From Tenodera sinensis (taxonomy: Eukaryota; Arthropoda; Insecta; Mantodea; Mantidae): a DNA stretch of 64,000 nt. The stretch spans positions 149,164,705 to 149,228,704 of the forward strand of contig CM060964.1 in NCBI GenBank assembly GCA_030765045.1, in the 5' to 3' direction. The notes under the pieces were generated by a model, which worked only from the letters and a program-made list of their open reading frames with translations, was not told where the DNA came from and ran no database searches. The position numbers were made by a program, and so were the translations under genes. Numbering within the stretch: the stretch's first letter is position 1; each line of letters opens with the position of its first letter. Positions 11,063 through 23,502 of this stretch are shown here, piece after piece.

Positions 11063-12286
11063 AGCGGCACTTCTACTACTCGCCGAATTCCTGCTGGAGA
11101 ACTGTGCGCAATTCAACCTAGAGCGTTCAGGTCGTGCTAAGGTAGCTATACCCCACTCGGTATATCCTCAACTCATCACCGTGGTTCTGGGACGTCACCG
11201 GAATTATACTCCAGTATTTACCAATGTTTCCCAGGTGGGTGATGCTACAGGTGTAGTTTTGTGTATAACATTCAGGCTCGCAACTATCGCCTTCCGGGCG
11301 TCAGTTCTGTTTTTACTGCGGGCTGTTCTCCGTATTTCATTTCTTAGTTTTTATCTCCAGCTCAGGTCCTAGAAATGTTATCATTTGCTCCGACTCTGAG
11401 CGCTATTCATTCCCTGTAGAACTTTCTCGGCACTTCAGCATTCATAGCCGAAATATACACACTCATCTCAGAGTTACTGTCTCAAGGATACCAGTTTGCG
11501 TTTACATGGGCCCCAGACCATGGGGGTATTCTCGATAACGGGGAGGCCAATGCAACTGCTATGTCTGCAACTCGTCTGCTGCGGTTATACACCTGGACTC
11601 TTCCTTATATCAATTTACAGCGGTACTTTCGTCGCCATCTGTTTGCCGTCTTGCAGCAGTCATAGGAAGCACTATCAGGCACTCAACTGGGGACAATGTA
11701 CAATCCTGGAAGACTTCCTGCAGAGATTCCAGGCGGGCAGAAATTATTCTTGTGGATAGGCTATACACGTGCCACAAACGAATATCTTTTGCGTTTTGAC
11801 TCGATGCCTGTCTGTACAAGGTGCGGCACACAACTCTCCGTGTCGCATGTCCTCGATTGTCCGCGCTACCCTCATGAGCGCCGGTCCCTTGGCCTGGCCA
11901 TTACCCTGCGCTCGATTCTCAGCTATCACTCCGTACCTATAGCTAAGGTGCTGAGGTTTGTCTCCGAAATTGTGTTTCGGATGCAAATTTAACTTATATT
12001 GGGGCTCTTAGGTTTACTGTTTACTAGGTTTACTACGACTACTGCCTTATTGGATTTAACGTTTGTGTTTAGGGTTGTAAGGTTTTACTGTTTTAACATT
12101 CACTTTTTACGTTTTAACTTTTTTACCATTCACATTTTTAATGTTTTAGCATTTTGCCCTTTTCCTATTGTGTTTTAGTTTTAGCCTTTTAAGCCCGTAA
12201 ATTTGTGAGTGTTTTAGATTTCAAGATTTGACTTGGGCTCATATGACCTAGTTGTCGACGTACCCTTAAACCCTATTCACTCATTC
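11063..12286 (+). mobile_element. A6: 5'-truncated family A element
   Basis: It starts near the RT/RNase H junction (gagcggcac) and covers RNase H with several stops. The intact-looking C-terminal part, 11696 to a stop at 11990-11992, contains CTRCGTQLSVSHVLDC (C-x2-C-x7-H then C one residue early). 3'UTR, a decayed hairpin (gggctc at 12235; gtaccc near 12260) and a tail of cactcattcatg follow. The original target flank on the right is ordinary AT-rich DNA. Confidence 0.75.
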
Positions 12287-13995
12287 ATGAATAAGTTAAT
12301 AGTGAGTGTTATTTTGAGAAAGAAAAATATCAAACCAACCAATTGAAACATGTTTAAAAACGGTATGACAATATATTTTGCAATTTCTGCATTTTCTCCC
12401 TTTAATCTGTTAAATTGGAAATGTTCGACTCCTTTCTGGTAACTTTACAAAGACAGAAACACCTATTTTCTGCGAGGTGTGACTGGAACCCGAAGTCTCA
12501 TACACCACAATACTCGAAAGCTATGGGAATCAGTGAATATGAGCACAGGGGTCGGTATAATAGCATACGGTAAGCGTGATAAAAGCGGAAAGTGCGTAAA
12601 TGAAACTGTTACACCTAAGGCAGAAGGAAACGCATCTTAAATGCGGTAAAAAGTGTACCTTTGTGGAATATAACGAAGAACCGAACATTTTCCTCTCTAA
12701 GAATAACAAGGAAGCGTGTGTGTGTTTGCCACAAAATATTTATGTACAGACTGAGCCTTTTATTAATGAAAAATAATGAAATATGTAATTTAATACACAT
12801 CGAAGAGAAATTGCTTAATCCTTAGCTAGAATTATGTTTACTTAGACTGCACAACGCGAGATGTTGCTCTTTCCTATTTAACGAAGTCCGTATGAACTTC
12901 CTGACCTTTTGTATCGATTTAAGGTCTGAGGTTTCATGCGGTGTTGCCACAACCAGGAGTGCAACAGGACACTGGTGTCTGGAAATATATGCCGCTTTCT
13001 CCCTCTTTGTAAGCACTGCATTAAATCGATTCATAAATTCCTTCATACCGTAAATTGAAGCTTTAATGTCGAGCGAGATGTAATAATGATCCTTGTATTA
13101 CCAGCAACTGCTCCATTGAGTGTTATACAAGGCCTAAGCACAAATTCCAACATATTTGAGCTATATAAATAAATAGAAAACATTTTCGTTGTCAAAATTC
13201 ATGCTAATGATTATGAACCCTTTCGGTGCAGTCAGTTATACGAGAGCACGTTCATCTTCTAAAAATAAAAATACGCTACCTTCAGACAATACCTTATGAA
13301 CCACGCAGTCACCATTATTTAAATGTGAGCATCCATTTTATTATACGCCTTGTTTATTCGTGTCGCCTTATCGGGCTTTTTGTGTTAGTGGTACAGAATT
13401 CTTTGCTGTTTAATTTCTTTGTTTTAATTCAGTAAGTCAGAGGAGGTTTCTCTGTACATGCTACCATACTGTACCATGCACGGTAAACAATTGCAGAAAT
13501 AACCAACTTTAAATATTTTACAACACTTTAGTTGTAAACGATCTTTGATAATGTATAATATGAGTTATGTATTACCCAGACGCAGCGTGGGTCGTCCACA
13601 ACAGCACGGAAGAGCTTTGTAAGATAGCAATGTTATAAGTTCACCCCTCCCCTCTCTTTCCCCGCCAACTCTGCATTCGCAGTAATCAACACTGTACCGT
13701 GCTGCAGTTAGTGACGCAAGGTTCATCCCTTCCCTCTCTTTCCCCGCCTAATCTGCATTCACAGTAATTAACACTGCACCGTGCTGCAGTTTGTGACGCA
13801 CGATCCGCTGATTAGCATGCTTGCGCGTGTGCAGTGCAAAATGAACTGTTACAATATATGCTGGACATATGCCACATCAAAATAAAAGAAGAACTGAAGG
13901 AGACACTTGGTTTCGTGTATCTACATGACCAACGGTGCCCTCTACGAAAGGTTTTTTTAATACCCTAATGGACAGACTAGCATAGAATCATCCGA
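12287..13995. other. Unrecognised AT-rich spacer with one tandem duplication
   Basis: About 1.7 kb with no element or gene I can name. The only clear structure is an 81-bp tandem duplication, 13640-13720 and 13721-13801, listed separately. Short reading frames here have no recognisable features. Confidence 0.5.
13640..13801 (+). repeat. Two-copy 81-bp tandem duplication
   Basis: Both units run from gttca(c/t)ccc through a pyrimidine-rich stretch (cctctctttccccgcc) to gtgctgcagtt.gtgacgca. They differ at about ten positions, so the duplication is not recent. It lies about 200 bp before a hAT-like coding remnant and could be subterminal transposon DNA, but I see no matching inverted copy. Confidence 0.8.
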
Positions 13996-14286
13996 GTGTC
14001 TACCTGTAGACCTAAACAGTTATTTCAAGTCAACACCAAACAGGATCATTGCACAAACACATTTGATGGCGCTGCTATCATGAGGAGAATAACAAATGGT
14101 GTACAATCTAAAATAAGAGAACATTATCCTCTGTCAAATTATATATTCTGTTATGCCCATCAGTTAAATCTCTTAATGGAGAAAGCTGCTTCGCCAAACA
14201 AATCAGCAGGGTGTTTTTCTCCACCCTGTCAGATTTCCTGCTTCCTTCTCACGTGCCACCCCCCTCCAGGGGCCTACTTCGGTGGG
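13996..14286 (+). pseudogene. hAT-type transposase fragment
   Basis: Translation shows FDGAAIMRRITNGVQSKI near 14060 and YIFCYAHQLNLLMEKAA near 14145. These are the paired blocks (DGA..M.G...GVQ and AHQLNL) of hAT transposases and the related ZMYM1-like host proteins. A frame change near 14210 leads to a FFSTLSDFLLP block. Only about 90 residues of a protein normally 600-800 aa long remain. A tRNA-derived SINE truncates it on the right. Confidence 0.65.
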
Positions 14287-14289
14287 TAG

Positions 14290-15504
<1,215 letters not shown>

Positions 15505-16220
15505 CGGGTTAGGCGTATCATTTCACCCCTTCCATCTCCATCAATTGTTATCACGTGTAGTTGCTTTGACTGCCACTTTTCATCACACTCTTCCCCTTCT
15601 GGATTTATTATGCTTATTAGTTTGTAAGGTCTTAGGTTTATAACTCCTGTCTCACAAGCAGGGATCATTCCTATCTCCGTGGTCCTGTCCCACGGTTTCA
15701 GCGCGTCCCCTGACTTGTGTGCTTTCGGAGGTCTCAGGCGCGAAGATTGGGCGGACCATTCACACTGTCCCCATGTGTAGCCTTAGGTTCGTCCTCACCG
15801 CCATGTACACTCACGTAGCTCGCTGAGGGCCTGGCCTGTGTTAATTTCCCGACGGCCATGTATCACTGGCCGGACGTGTTACCGCTGACGGAATGCCAGT
15901 GTAATCAACCACAAGTCCCCTGAATCCACGTTGACTCCGTTGAGCTACCGTGGTCTAAACTGGAAAGCCACAGCCGGTTATTCCTGTGGTAGGGGCTAAA
16001 AGCCAGGGTGTGCGTTGTGAATGGTTTACCCATTTGGACAGGCAGTGGAGATAGGAGGGTAGTCCCTCTGACGTACGCTTAGAGATCAGTCATGGAGAGG
16101 TCTCCAAGGCCACACAGACCGTGGAGATTCGGTGTCCCTTCCTCTTTCACCCCTGTATGGCAGGCTAATGGAGACGGTTTCCGATGCGGGCCCAGTTCAA
16201 AATGCATCCTTGCAAACCCC
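15505..16220 (+). mobile_element. A7 (left part): 5'UTR and first codons of ORF1
   Basis: The family A 5'UTR starts mid-way (truncated relative to A8 and A11) against the microsatellite and runs to an ATG at 16202 followed by six codons of ORF1. It then stops at ccttgcaaacccc (16208-16220). The same 13 bases recur at 22331-22343, after which ORF1 continues. A8 is therefore inserted here and A7 is its host. Confidence 0.85.
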
Positions 16221-17164
16221 CCCTCCGAAGGAGTGTCGCCTTGCCGTGGCGGAGGGGCTCAGTACCCGATCCAGACGGCCTACTAAGTGAGTCTTCGTGA
16301 CCACTGGTAGGCAAGAGGTGAGGGGAAGCTAAGAACATTCCAACGGGTAGATGAGGCTCGTTAGTCTTGGTCGACAACTCATCTAGGAGAAGAGGACTCC
16401 AAAATCAAACTCCCCCAGGGGAAACTACCACGGTAGGTCCGGGTTTGGCGCACCCGGGGCCCCGAGCTGCGCACAATCATTTCACCCCCTCCACCTTCAT
16501 TAACTGTGCCACGTGCGACGTTTTATGTTGCTTTTTATATCACCCTCTTCCTCTTCTAGGTTTATTCTGATTATTAGTTTGTAAGTTCCTAGATTTATAA
16601 CTCCTGTCTCACCAGCAGGGATCTTTCCCATCTCCGTGGTCCTGTCCCACGGTTTTCAGCGCGGCCCCCGACTTGTGTGCTCTTCGGAGGTCTCAGGCGC
16701 GAAGGTTGTGCGGACCCTTCACACTGCCCCCATGTGTAGCCTTAGGTGCGGAGCCCGTCCACACGTCAAGTACACCCACGTAGCTCCTTGAGGGCACGGC
16801 CGGTGTTAATCTCCCGACGGCCGCGTGCCGTCGGGTTAGTATCACCGGCCGGACGTGTTACCGCTGACGGAGCCCCGGTGTAATCAACCCGAAGTCCCCT
16901 GAATCCACGCTGACTCCGTTGAGGCAGCGTGTGCTAAAGCGGGGAGCCACAGGCGGTTATTCCTGTGGTGGGGGCATAAAACCGGGGTGTCACGTGGTGA
17001 ACGGTTTACCCATGCGGACAAGCAGTGGAGATCGGAGGGTAGCTCCTCTGAAGTACGCCTTGAGGTCAGTCATGGAGGGGTCTCCATGGCGGCACAGACC
17101 GTGGAGATTTTGGTGTCTTTTATCCTTTGACCCCCGGATGGCAGGCTGACGCCGACAGTTCCGG
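16221..17164 (+). promoter_or_regulatory. A8 5'UTR with terminal hairpin
   Basis: The 944-bp leader starts with CCCTCCG (16221-16227), 22 nt, then CGGAGGG (16250-16256), a perfect 7-bp stem at the extreme 5' end. Downstream are two more inverted repeats shared with other copies: ccgtgg..ccacgg near 16637 and cccgacgg..ccgtcggg near 16813. Non-LTR elements carry their promoter inside the 5'UTR, so this must hold it (family knowledge). No TATA box is evident. Confidence 0.65.
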
Positions 17165-18349
17165 ATGGGGGTCCAAATAATCATGTCTCCGCGCAACCCC
17201 TCTTCCTTTGACCCTTTCTTGGTTTTGACTTTGGCATGTGACGGGAAAACGATAAAGGACCTTAGCCCATTTTATATAAAACGAGAAGTCGACAGAATAT
17301 GTGGCCCGGTTAAGAACGCGACCAGAGTTCGAGACGGTACGCTGTTGATCGAAACCAACACGGCAGACCAGACCCAGAAACTTTTAAAGGCGAGTTTGTT
17401 GGGCTCCTACCCAATTCGGGTAGCCCCACACAAATCGCTCAACACATGTAGGGGAGTTGTCACCACCTCCAGTCTGGACAATCTGTCGAACGATGAGATT
17501 ACCACCTGTCTCTCCGACCAGCGTGTGTGTCAGGCTTACCGTCTTACCAAAAAGCAGGATGGCAAGGATGTGCCTTTGCGTACGGTGTTTCTGACGTTCA
17601 GAGGAACTAAATTGCCCGAGTACATCTTTTGTGGCTACGAACGTGCCGCCGTACGCCAGTATGTGCCGAACCCCATGCGTTGTTTTAGGTGCCAACGGTT
17701 CGGCCATACTAAGACCCTGTGTAATAATCCTGCTGTATGTGAGCGCTGTGGTTTAGCAGCCCATGAGGACCCGACATGTACCAGGGATCCCCTCTGTGTG
17801 AACTGTGAAGGGAAGCATCCATCCAGCTCGCGTCCGTGTGCGAAGTTCTTGGATGAGAAGTGTATACAAGAATTGCGCGTGAAAGAACATCTCACGTTTC
17901 CAGAAGCGCGTCGTCGCTTTGAGCAGCTGAAACCTGCTACCACCACAGGTTATGCCTTGGCTGCCCGACGCGCTCCTGCCAGCAGTGTAGCGATCCAGCA
18001 CGTTCCTGTGTCAGATGCTTCTACACAGACTGACCTACCTGCGAATACCCCTTCACTGTCTCGTGCCACAGCTGCACCTGCTACTACATCTATAGCCGTG
18101 CAGACACCAGCTCACAAGACAACTAGCCGCAGCCAGCCTGTTGACAGCCATTATTCTAGGCCTTCTGGTCGCGCCAGTAGTCGCACATCGTCCATGAAGT
18201 CCCGCTCCCGCTCTCGTTCAGCGAGCCGCCGGGGATCTTCAGACTCCCGGACGTCGGCGGAGTCACCAGACGATGGCGAATTTAACCTACCCCGTCCGAA
18301 GTCGGTTAAGGTAAAGATGAAAAAGAAAAAGATGAAGACGAATCCCTAA
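17165..18349 (+). CDS. A8 ORF1: zinc-knuckle nucleic-acid-binding protein
   Basis: 394 aa, uninterrupted. Residues about 15-165 form an RNA-binding-like region (KREVDRICGPVKNATR, GVVTTSSLDNLSN). Three zinc knuckles follow: C173-x2-C176-x4-H181-x4-C186, C192-x2-C195-x4-H200-x4-C205, and C211-x2-C214-x3-H218-x6-C225. A helix-prone FPEARRRFEQL comes next, then a Thr/Ala-rich linker, a Ser/Arg block (about 340-370) and a Lys-rich end. In I-like elements this protein coats the RNA and acts as a chaperone in the retrotransposition particle. A second Met at residue 7 aligns with the A7 start, so either could be used. The TAA at 18347 lies 9 nt before the ORF2 ATG, in the same frame. Confidence 0.9.
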   Translation: MGVQIIMSPRNPSSFDPFLVLTLACDGKTIKDLSPFYIKREVDRICGPVKNATRVRDGTLLIETNTADQTQKLLKASLLGSYPIRVAPHKSLNTCRGVVTTSSLDNLSNDEITTCLSDQRVCQAYRLTKKQDGKDVPLRTVFLTFRGTKLPEYIFCGYERAAVRQYVPNPMRCFRCQRFGHTKTLCNNPAVCERCGLAAHEDPTCTRDPLCVNCEGKHPSSSRPCAKFLDEKCIQELRVKEHLTFPEARRRFEQLKPATTTGYALAARRAPASSVAIQHVPVSDASTQTDLPANTPSLSRATAAPATTSIAVQTPAHKTTSRSQPVDSHYSRPSGRASSRTSSMKSRSRSRSASRRGSSDSRTSAESPDDGEFNLPRPKSVKVKMKKKKMKTNP

Positions 18350-18358
18350 TTCTTTACC

Positions 18359-21300
18359 ATGGAAATAATCCAGTGGAATGTTAATGGGTTCCGGGCACGT
18401 GTTCCGGACGTACAGCATCTCGTTTCGCAACGGTCTCCATCAATCGTCTGTCTACAAGAAACGCACTTGCACCCTAACCACGCATTACAACTTCGTGGAT
18501 TTTCGGCATTTAGACATGACTCTGCAGCTGATAGGCGAGCCAGCGGGGGTGTTGCTATCCTGGTGGCGCATGATATCTCTGCCACCAGTGTGCCACTCAA
18601 CACGCCGCTACAAGCTGTAGCGGTGCGTGTGCAGCTGCAGAGCCTCTGTTTCTCCCTTTGCAATGTCTATCTGCCACCGGTCAGTGTCGTACACACGAAC
18701 GATCTTCAGGCCCTCTTGGCACAGATTCCGCCACCGCTCATCTTTCTCGGCGATCTGAATGCCAAGCACTCTCATTGGGGCTCCGACATTGACGATGCCC
18801 GTGGGTGCCTTGTAGCAGACGTTTGCCATATGTCGGGCCTAGTCATATTAAACACTGGCGTGCCTACTTACTTATCATCTGCCTATGGTACACACTCCGC
18901 ACTTGACGTTTCATTTAGCAGTCCGTCACTGGTACCTCTACTTGACTGGTCGGTACTTTCCGACTTATTAGGCAGTGATCATTACCCCATTAGCATTCAC
19001 CTATCGGGCCACAATTCTGTGCCAACACGCTTTCCTCACTGGATTATTTCCAAGGCTGACTGGGGGAAGTTTCGTTCCCTCATTCACCTAACCGACGATG
19101 GGTTTACCACCATTGACGACATGGTGGAGTATTTTACTTACTCTATCCTTCGTGCAGCGGATTCCAGCATTCCTCGTGGTTCCACTACACCTCGTCACGT
19201 TCCCGTGCCTTGGTGGTCCGAGGAATGCCGTTTGGCTACTAAAGCACGCAAGCGTGCATTGCGTATCTTTACATTACATCCTACGCAGGCGAACTTTGTC
19301 GCTTTTAAGCGTGCTCGTGCTAGGGCAAGATTTATACTTCGAGACGCAAAACGCAAATCGTGGGAAAAGTATGTATCTTCTCTTTCCCGTCGAAGTTCGG
19401 CGCAAAAGGTGTGGACTGCTGTTCGGCGAATGTACGGCAGGTGTCGCCGGACGATGATCCCCGGCCTTGCCGTACAGGGCTCCAGTTACACCAGCGAGCA
19501 GGACATCGCCGACGCCCTTGCCGAGTGTTTTGCCTGTACTAGCCAAACCCAAAGCTATGATAGAGCGTTTTTAGCTATCAAGGAATCTGCGGAGCAGATA
19601 GGCCTTAGTTTTAACAGTGCCCAAAGTGAACCGTACAATGCACCATTTACCGAGGCGGAGCTAGCGCATTCCTTGTCCCTAGCAAAGAATTCTTCTCCCG
19701 GTCCTGATGACATCCACCGCCAAATGCTGCTTCATCTTCCACCTGCAGCTCTTTCCTTCATGTTGAGCATGTATAACCGCATCTGGCATCAGCAGGTTTT
19801 TCCGTCTTCCTGGCGAGAGGGCATTCTCATCCCTATCCCTCGACCAGGAAAAGACTGGAAACTACCCTCTAGTTACCGCCCTACCTGCCTGACGAGTGTC
19901 GTCTGCAAGACCTTGGAACGGATGATTAACACTCGCTTAGTGTGGTGGCTAGAGACGAATAACCTGCTGAGCAATGTTCAGTGCGGATTTCGTCGCTATC
20001 GCTCCAGTGTCGACAACCTGACGCGCATGGAGGCATACATACAGAATGCGTTTCTCCTGAAGCAGCATGTCGTGGGTGTCTTCTTTGATCTGGAGAAGGC
20101 CTACGATACTACTTGGTGCTATGGCATTCTCCGTACTCTACACGGTTATGGTTTGCGCGGTCACTTAGCCGTTTTCCTTTTTAACTTTTTACTTATTCGC
20201 TGTTTTCGTGTCCGTATAGGTAACACGCTGTCTCAAGAGAAGATCCAGGAGAATGGTGTACCCCAGGGATCCATCCTCAGTGTCACACTTTTCGCAGTTG
20301 CCATTAATGGCATCACTAGTGTTGTTCGTAGCGGTATCCCGATGTCGCTGTATGTTGACGACTTTGCGATCTACTATCGCTCTTATAGTTTGGAGCACAT
20401 CGAGCGTCAACTGCAGCTGACCATAACCTCCATCGCCGAGTGGGCATTACGCACGGGCTTTCGGCTGTCCCCTACGAAAACACAGTGTCTACACTTTCAC
20501 CGACTGCGAGGAGTACACCCTCCTCCTGATCTTCATCTCCGCGACACACGTCTTCCTTTTGTACCGCACCTTAAGTTCTTGGGCCTACACCTCGACAGTA
20601 AACTCACATGGGAGCACCATATCCGCTATCTTCGTGCTTCGTGCGATCGTTCGCTTCGGGTACTCAGGGTCTTATGTGGGGCATCTTGGGGCGGCGATCG
20701 CACCGTCATGTTGAGGTTGTATGGCTCTCTGGTCCGGTCCAAATTAGACTACGGCTGTTTTATTTATGGCGCGGCGTCTGCGTCTAAACTCCGGCTTTTA
20801 GACACAGTACATCACACTGGTATCCGTCTCGCTACTGGGGCTTTCCGCACCAGCAGAATCGATTGTCTGTATGCTGATTCTGGCGAACCTCCACTGTCTG
20901 TTCGACGCTCTTTATTACTTTGTTCTTACGTGGCAAGGCTGGCCGCCCATCCAGGTCACCCTTCGTTTCCACCCGTGTTGCGTCCAGACCTCGCGCACCG
21001 TTATATGCGAAATACAACGATCTCCCGTCCAAGTGGTATCCGGTTTCGTGAACTGCTTGCTGCACACGCCCTTCGACTGCCAGCCGTAGAGCGGCATTCA
21101 CGTGGCCGATGTCCTCCCTGGCAACTCCAGCGCGCACACTTTGACCTGGAGTTGTCGGGCTGTGTTAAGATAGCTACCCCTCATTCCGTGTTTCGCCAAC
21201 TATTCACGGAACTACTGGGGCGATACCGGACTTCCTGTCCGGTATTTACCGATGGGTCCCAGATGGGTAGTTCGACGGGTTGCGCCTTTATATACAACGG

Positions 21301-22042
21301 TGACGCTCATACGTACCGCCTACCGGACGCCAGTTCAGTATTTACCGCCGAGTTGTTTGCCATATTTTATTTCCTCCTTTTTATCTCCAGTTCAGGTCCT
21401 GGAAGTTTTATAGTTTGTTCCGATTCTTTTAGCGCTCTCCAGGCCCTGCAACAGTTTATCGGCACCTCGGCATTGGTTGTTTAAATCCAGACGTTGATTT
21501 CTCAGCTACTGTCTCGCAGATACCAGTTTGTTTTTACGTGGATCCCAGGCCATGTGGGTATTCCGGGTAACGAGGCGGCAGATGCGGCTGCAAAGTCTGC
21601 ATGTCGCCTTCCGGAGTATTCCACCCGTACGCTCCCCTATATAGATGCTCAGAAATATTTCCGTCGCCATCTATTTGCTCTCTGGCAGGAATCTTGGGAA
21701 GCATTATCTGGCACTCAATTACGGACCATCAAGGACACGGTACAACCCTGGCATACCAGTTGCAGGAATTCCAGGCGGGAAGAAGTGGTTTTAACCCGCC
21801 TGAGGATAGGCCATACCCGAGCCACGCATGGACACCTTTTGCGTGGTGATCCGGAGCCTGTCTGTACGACGTGTAACATTCCAATCTCCGTCGCACATGT
21901 CCTTGATTGTCCGCGATACGCTCGTGAGCGCCAGTCTGTTGGCCTGGGCCTTACACTGTCGTCAGTTTTAGGCAACGACCCAGTATCTGTAAATACGGTG
22001 CTGCGGTTTTGTTCCACAATTGATTTTATGAAGCAAGTGTAA
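18359..22042 (+). pseudogene. A8 ORF2: endonuclease-RT-RNase H, one nonsense codon
   Basis: The frame is open from the ATG at 18359 (context ccATGG) except for one TAA at 21482-21484, codon 1042, where sister copies have Lys. Domains: APE endonuclease (QWNVNGF, VCLQETHL, LGDLNAKH, GSDHYPI), RT with AYDTTW near 20100, NGVPQGSILS near 20253 and YVDDFAIYY (Y665), and RNase H with VFTDGS, AELFAIF and CSDSFSALQ. The nonsense codon falls inside RNase H, just before the IPGHVGIPGNEAADAA block. A C-terminal C-x2-C-x7-H-x3-C motif (one residue shorter than in A14) follows at about 21868. In sisters the product nicks target DNA and primes reverse transcription from the nick. Confidence 0.85.
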
Positions 22043-22330
22043 GGATATTTTATTTTAGAGATTTTAGCCTTTTAGATGGCCGTATTTTTGGGGTTTTTAA
22101 CGTTTTAGTGTTTTTTACTTTGTAGCAATTTTAAGTTTCTGTTTTTAGCATTTTAAATGAAACGTTTTAATAGTTGTTTAGAGGTTTTTTATCTATTTTA
22201 ACCGTAGATTTTTAGTTTTTAATGGGAGATGTTTTAACACTTGACGGTATGTAATTTTACTTCTGGACTCGGGGCCCTAATGACCAAGTTGTCGACGGGC
22301 CCTTAAACCCGACACACTCACTCACTCACT
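22043..22330 (+). promoter_or_regulatory. A8 3'UTR, terminal hairpin and CACT tail
   Basis: A T-rich 3'UTR with repeated gttttaac/tttttagc words leads to GGGCCC (22272-22277), a 19-nt loop and GGGCCC (22297-22302), then ttaaacccg and (acactcactcactcactc) to 22330. The hairpin lies next to the priming end and is the likely recognition site of the ORF2 enzyme, by analogy with stem-loops of other LINEs. Confidence 0.7.
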
Positions 22331-22343
22331 CCTTGCAAACCCC

Positions 22344-23482
22344 TTTTTTGATCCTCTTCTAGTTGGGACCCTAGCTTGTGACGGGAAAACGATAAAGGAC
22401 ATCAGCCCATTTTATATTAAACGAGAAATAGACCGGATATGTGGACCAGTTAAGAACCTGACACGACTTCGAGACGCTACGCTGCTGATAGAGGCAAATA
22501 TCGCAGACCAATTCCAGAAACTGTTAAATGCAACTTTCATGAACTCCTGCACCAACCAGGTAGCCCCACACAAATCCTTAAACTCGTGTAGGGGAGTAGT
22601 TACTTCATCCAGCCTGGATGGTCTGTCAGTAGAGAAGATTGTCACTTGCCTCTCCGAACAAAGAGTCATTCAAGCGTACGGTCTGTCACGAAAGCAGAAT
22701 GTGAAAGAGGTTCCCTTAAAAACTGTGTTTCTCACGTTCAAGGGAACTAATCTACCAGAATATACCTTCCGTGGATACGAGCGCGCCGCAGTTCGCCCAT
22801 ATATCCCGAACCCGATGCGCCGTTTTCAGTGCCAGAGGTTCGGGCATACTAGGAGCTCGTGTACCCATCCTGCCCTGTGTGAACTTTGTGGCTAGGCATC
22901 ACATGAAGACACGGTTTGTATTCGGGCCCCGCACTGCCTAAACTGTGGAGGGAATCATCCATATATTTCCTGGCAATGTCCGCAGATTTCTGACGAGAAT
23001 TGAATACAGGAGTTGGGCGTAAAGGAACGACTAACTTTTCGGGAAGCACGGCGGCGCTTCAAGCGACTTAATCCAGGTAAAACCGTCGGTTATGCGTCAG
23101 CCGTATGTTGCCCTCCTGTGACCACTATCGGCTTGAAGCATGTGCCAGTTTCGGATGCCTCAACCCTAACCGACTGTTCAGCGAGCACTCCGCCACAGCG
23201 TCGCCTTAATCCTCCTGTGACTGTATCTATCGCAGTGCAGACACCAGCTCTCGAACCGTCCCTGTGTGCCATCACTCCTGTGGACAGACATCGTTCCAAG
23301 CATATTGTTGGAGCGAGTAGTCCTAAGTGCTCAATGAAGTCCCGCACCCGCTCCGCGAACCGAAAGGGATCTTCAGACTCCCAAACATCGGAGGAGTCGC
23401 CTGAGGACGGCGAAACTTATATCATTGGTCCCAAGTGTGCCAGGGTCAAAAGAAAGAAGAAGGAAAAGGTAAAGACTGGCCA
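22344..23482 (+). pseudogene. A7 ORF1 remnant, stop lost and joined to ORF2 frame
   Basis: Follows the A8 ORF1 pattern: KREIDRICGPVKNLTRLRD near 22420, the first knuckle mutated (RRFQCQRFGH), CELCG followed by a stop near 22893, a further stop near 23000, then an open stretch 23013-23561. The usual ORF1 stop (cactaatt) reads cacttatt and the ORF2 ATG reads ATT. ORF1 therefore runs in frame into IEIIQWNVN of ORF2, until a one-base loss near 23528. Confidence 0.75.
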
Positions 23483-23502
23483 CTTATTTCTTTTTAATAT
23501 TG

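Larger units (their letters stand above)
16221..22330 (+). mobile_element. A8: full-length family A (I-like) non-LTR retrotransposon
   Basis: This is the best complete copy, about 6.1 kb. Its first base follows the 13-bp duplication ccttgcaaacccc and its CACT tail ends just before the second copy at 22331. Order: 5'UTR, ORF1 (17165-18349), ORF2 (18359-22042, one in-frame stop), 3'UTR, hairpin blocks at 22272-22277 and 22297-22302, ttaaaccc, (cact)n to 22330. Clade call: an APE endonuclease opening QWNVNGF, RNase H inside ORF2, three knuckles in ORF1 and a simple-repeat tail all fit the I clade (family knowledge). The exact clade needs a tree. Confidence 0.9.

Noticed and set aside
13996..14286. 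Host zinc-finger MYM-type gene exon
   Set aside because: Only about 90 residues, one frameshift and no splice sites recognised; a hAT transposase remnant is simpler.
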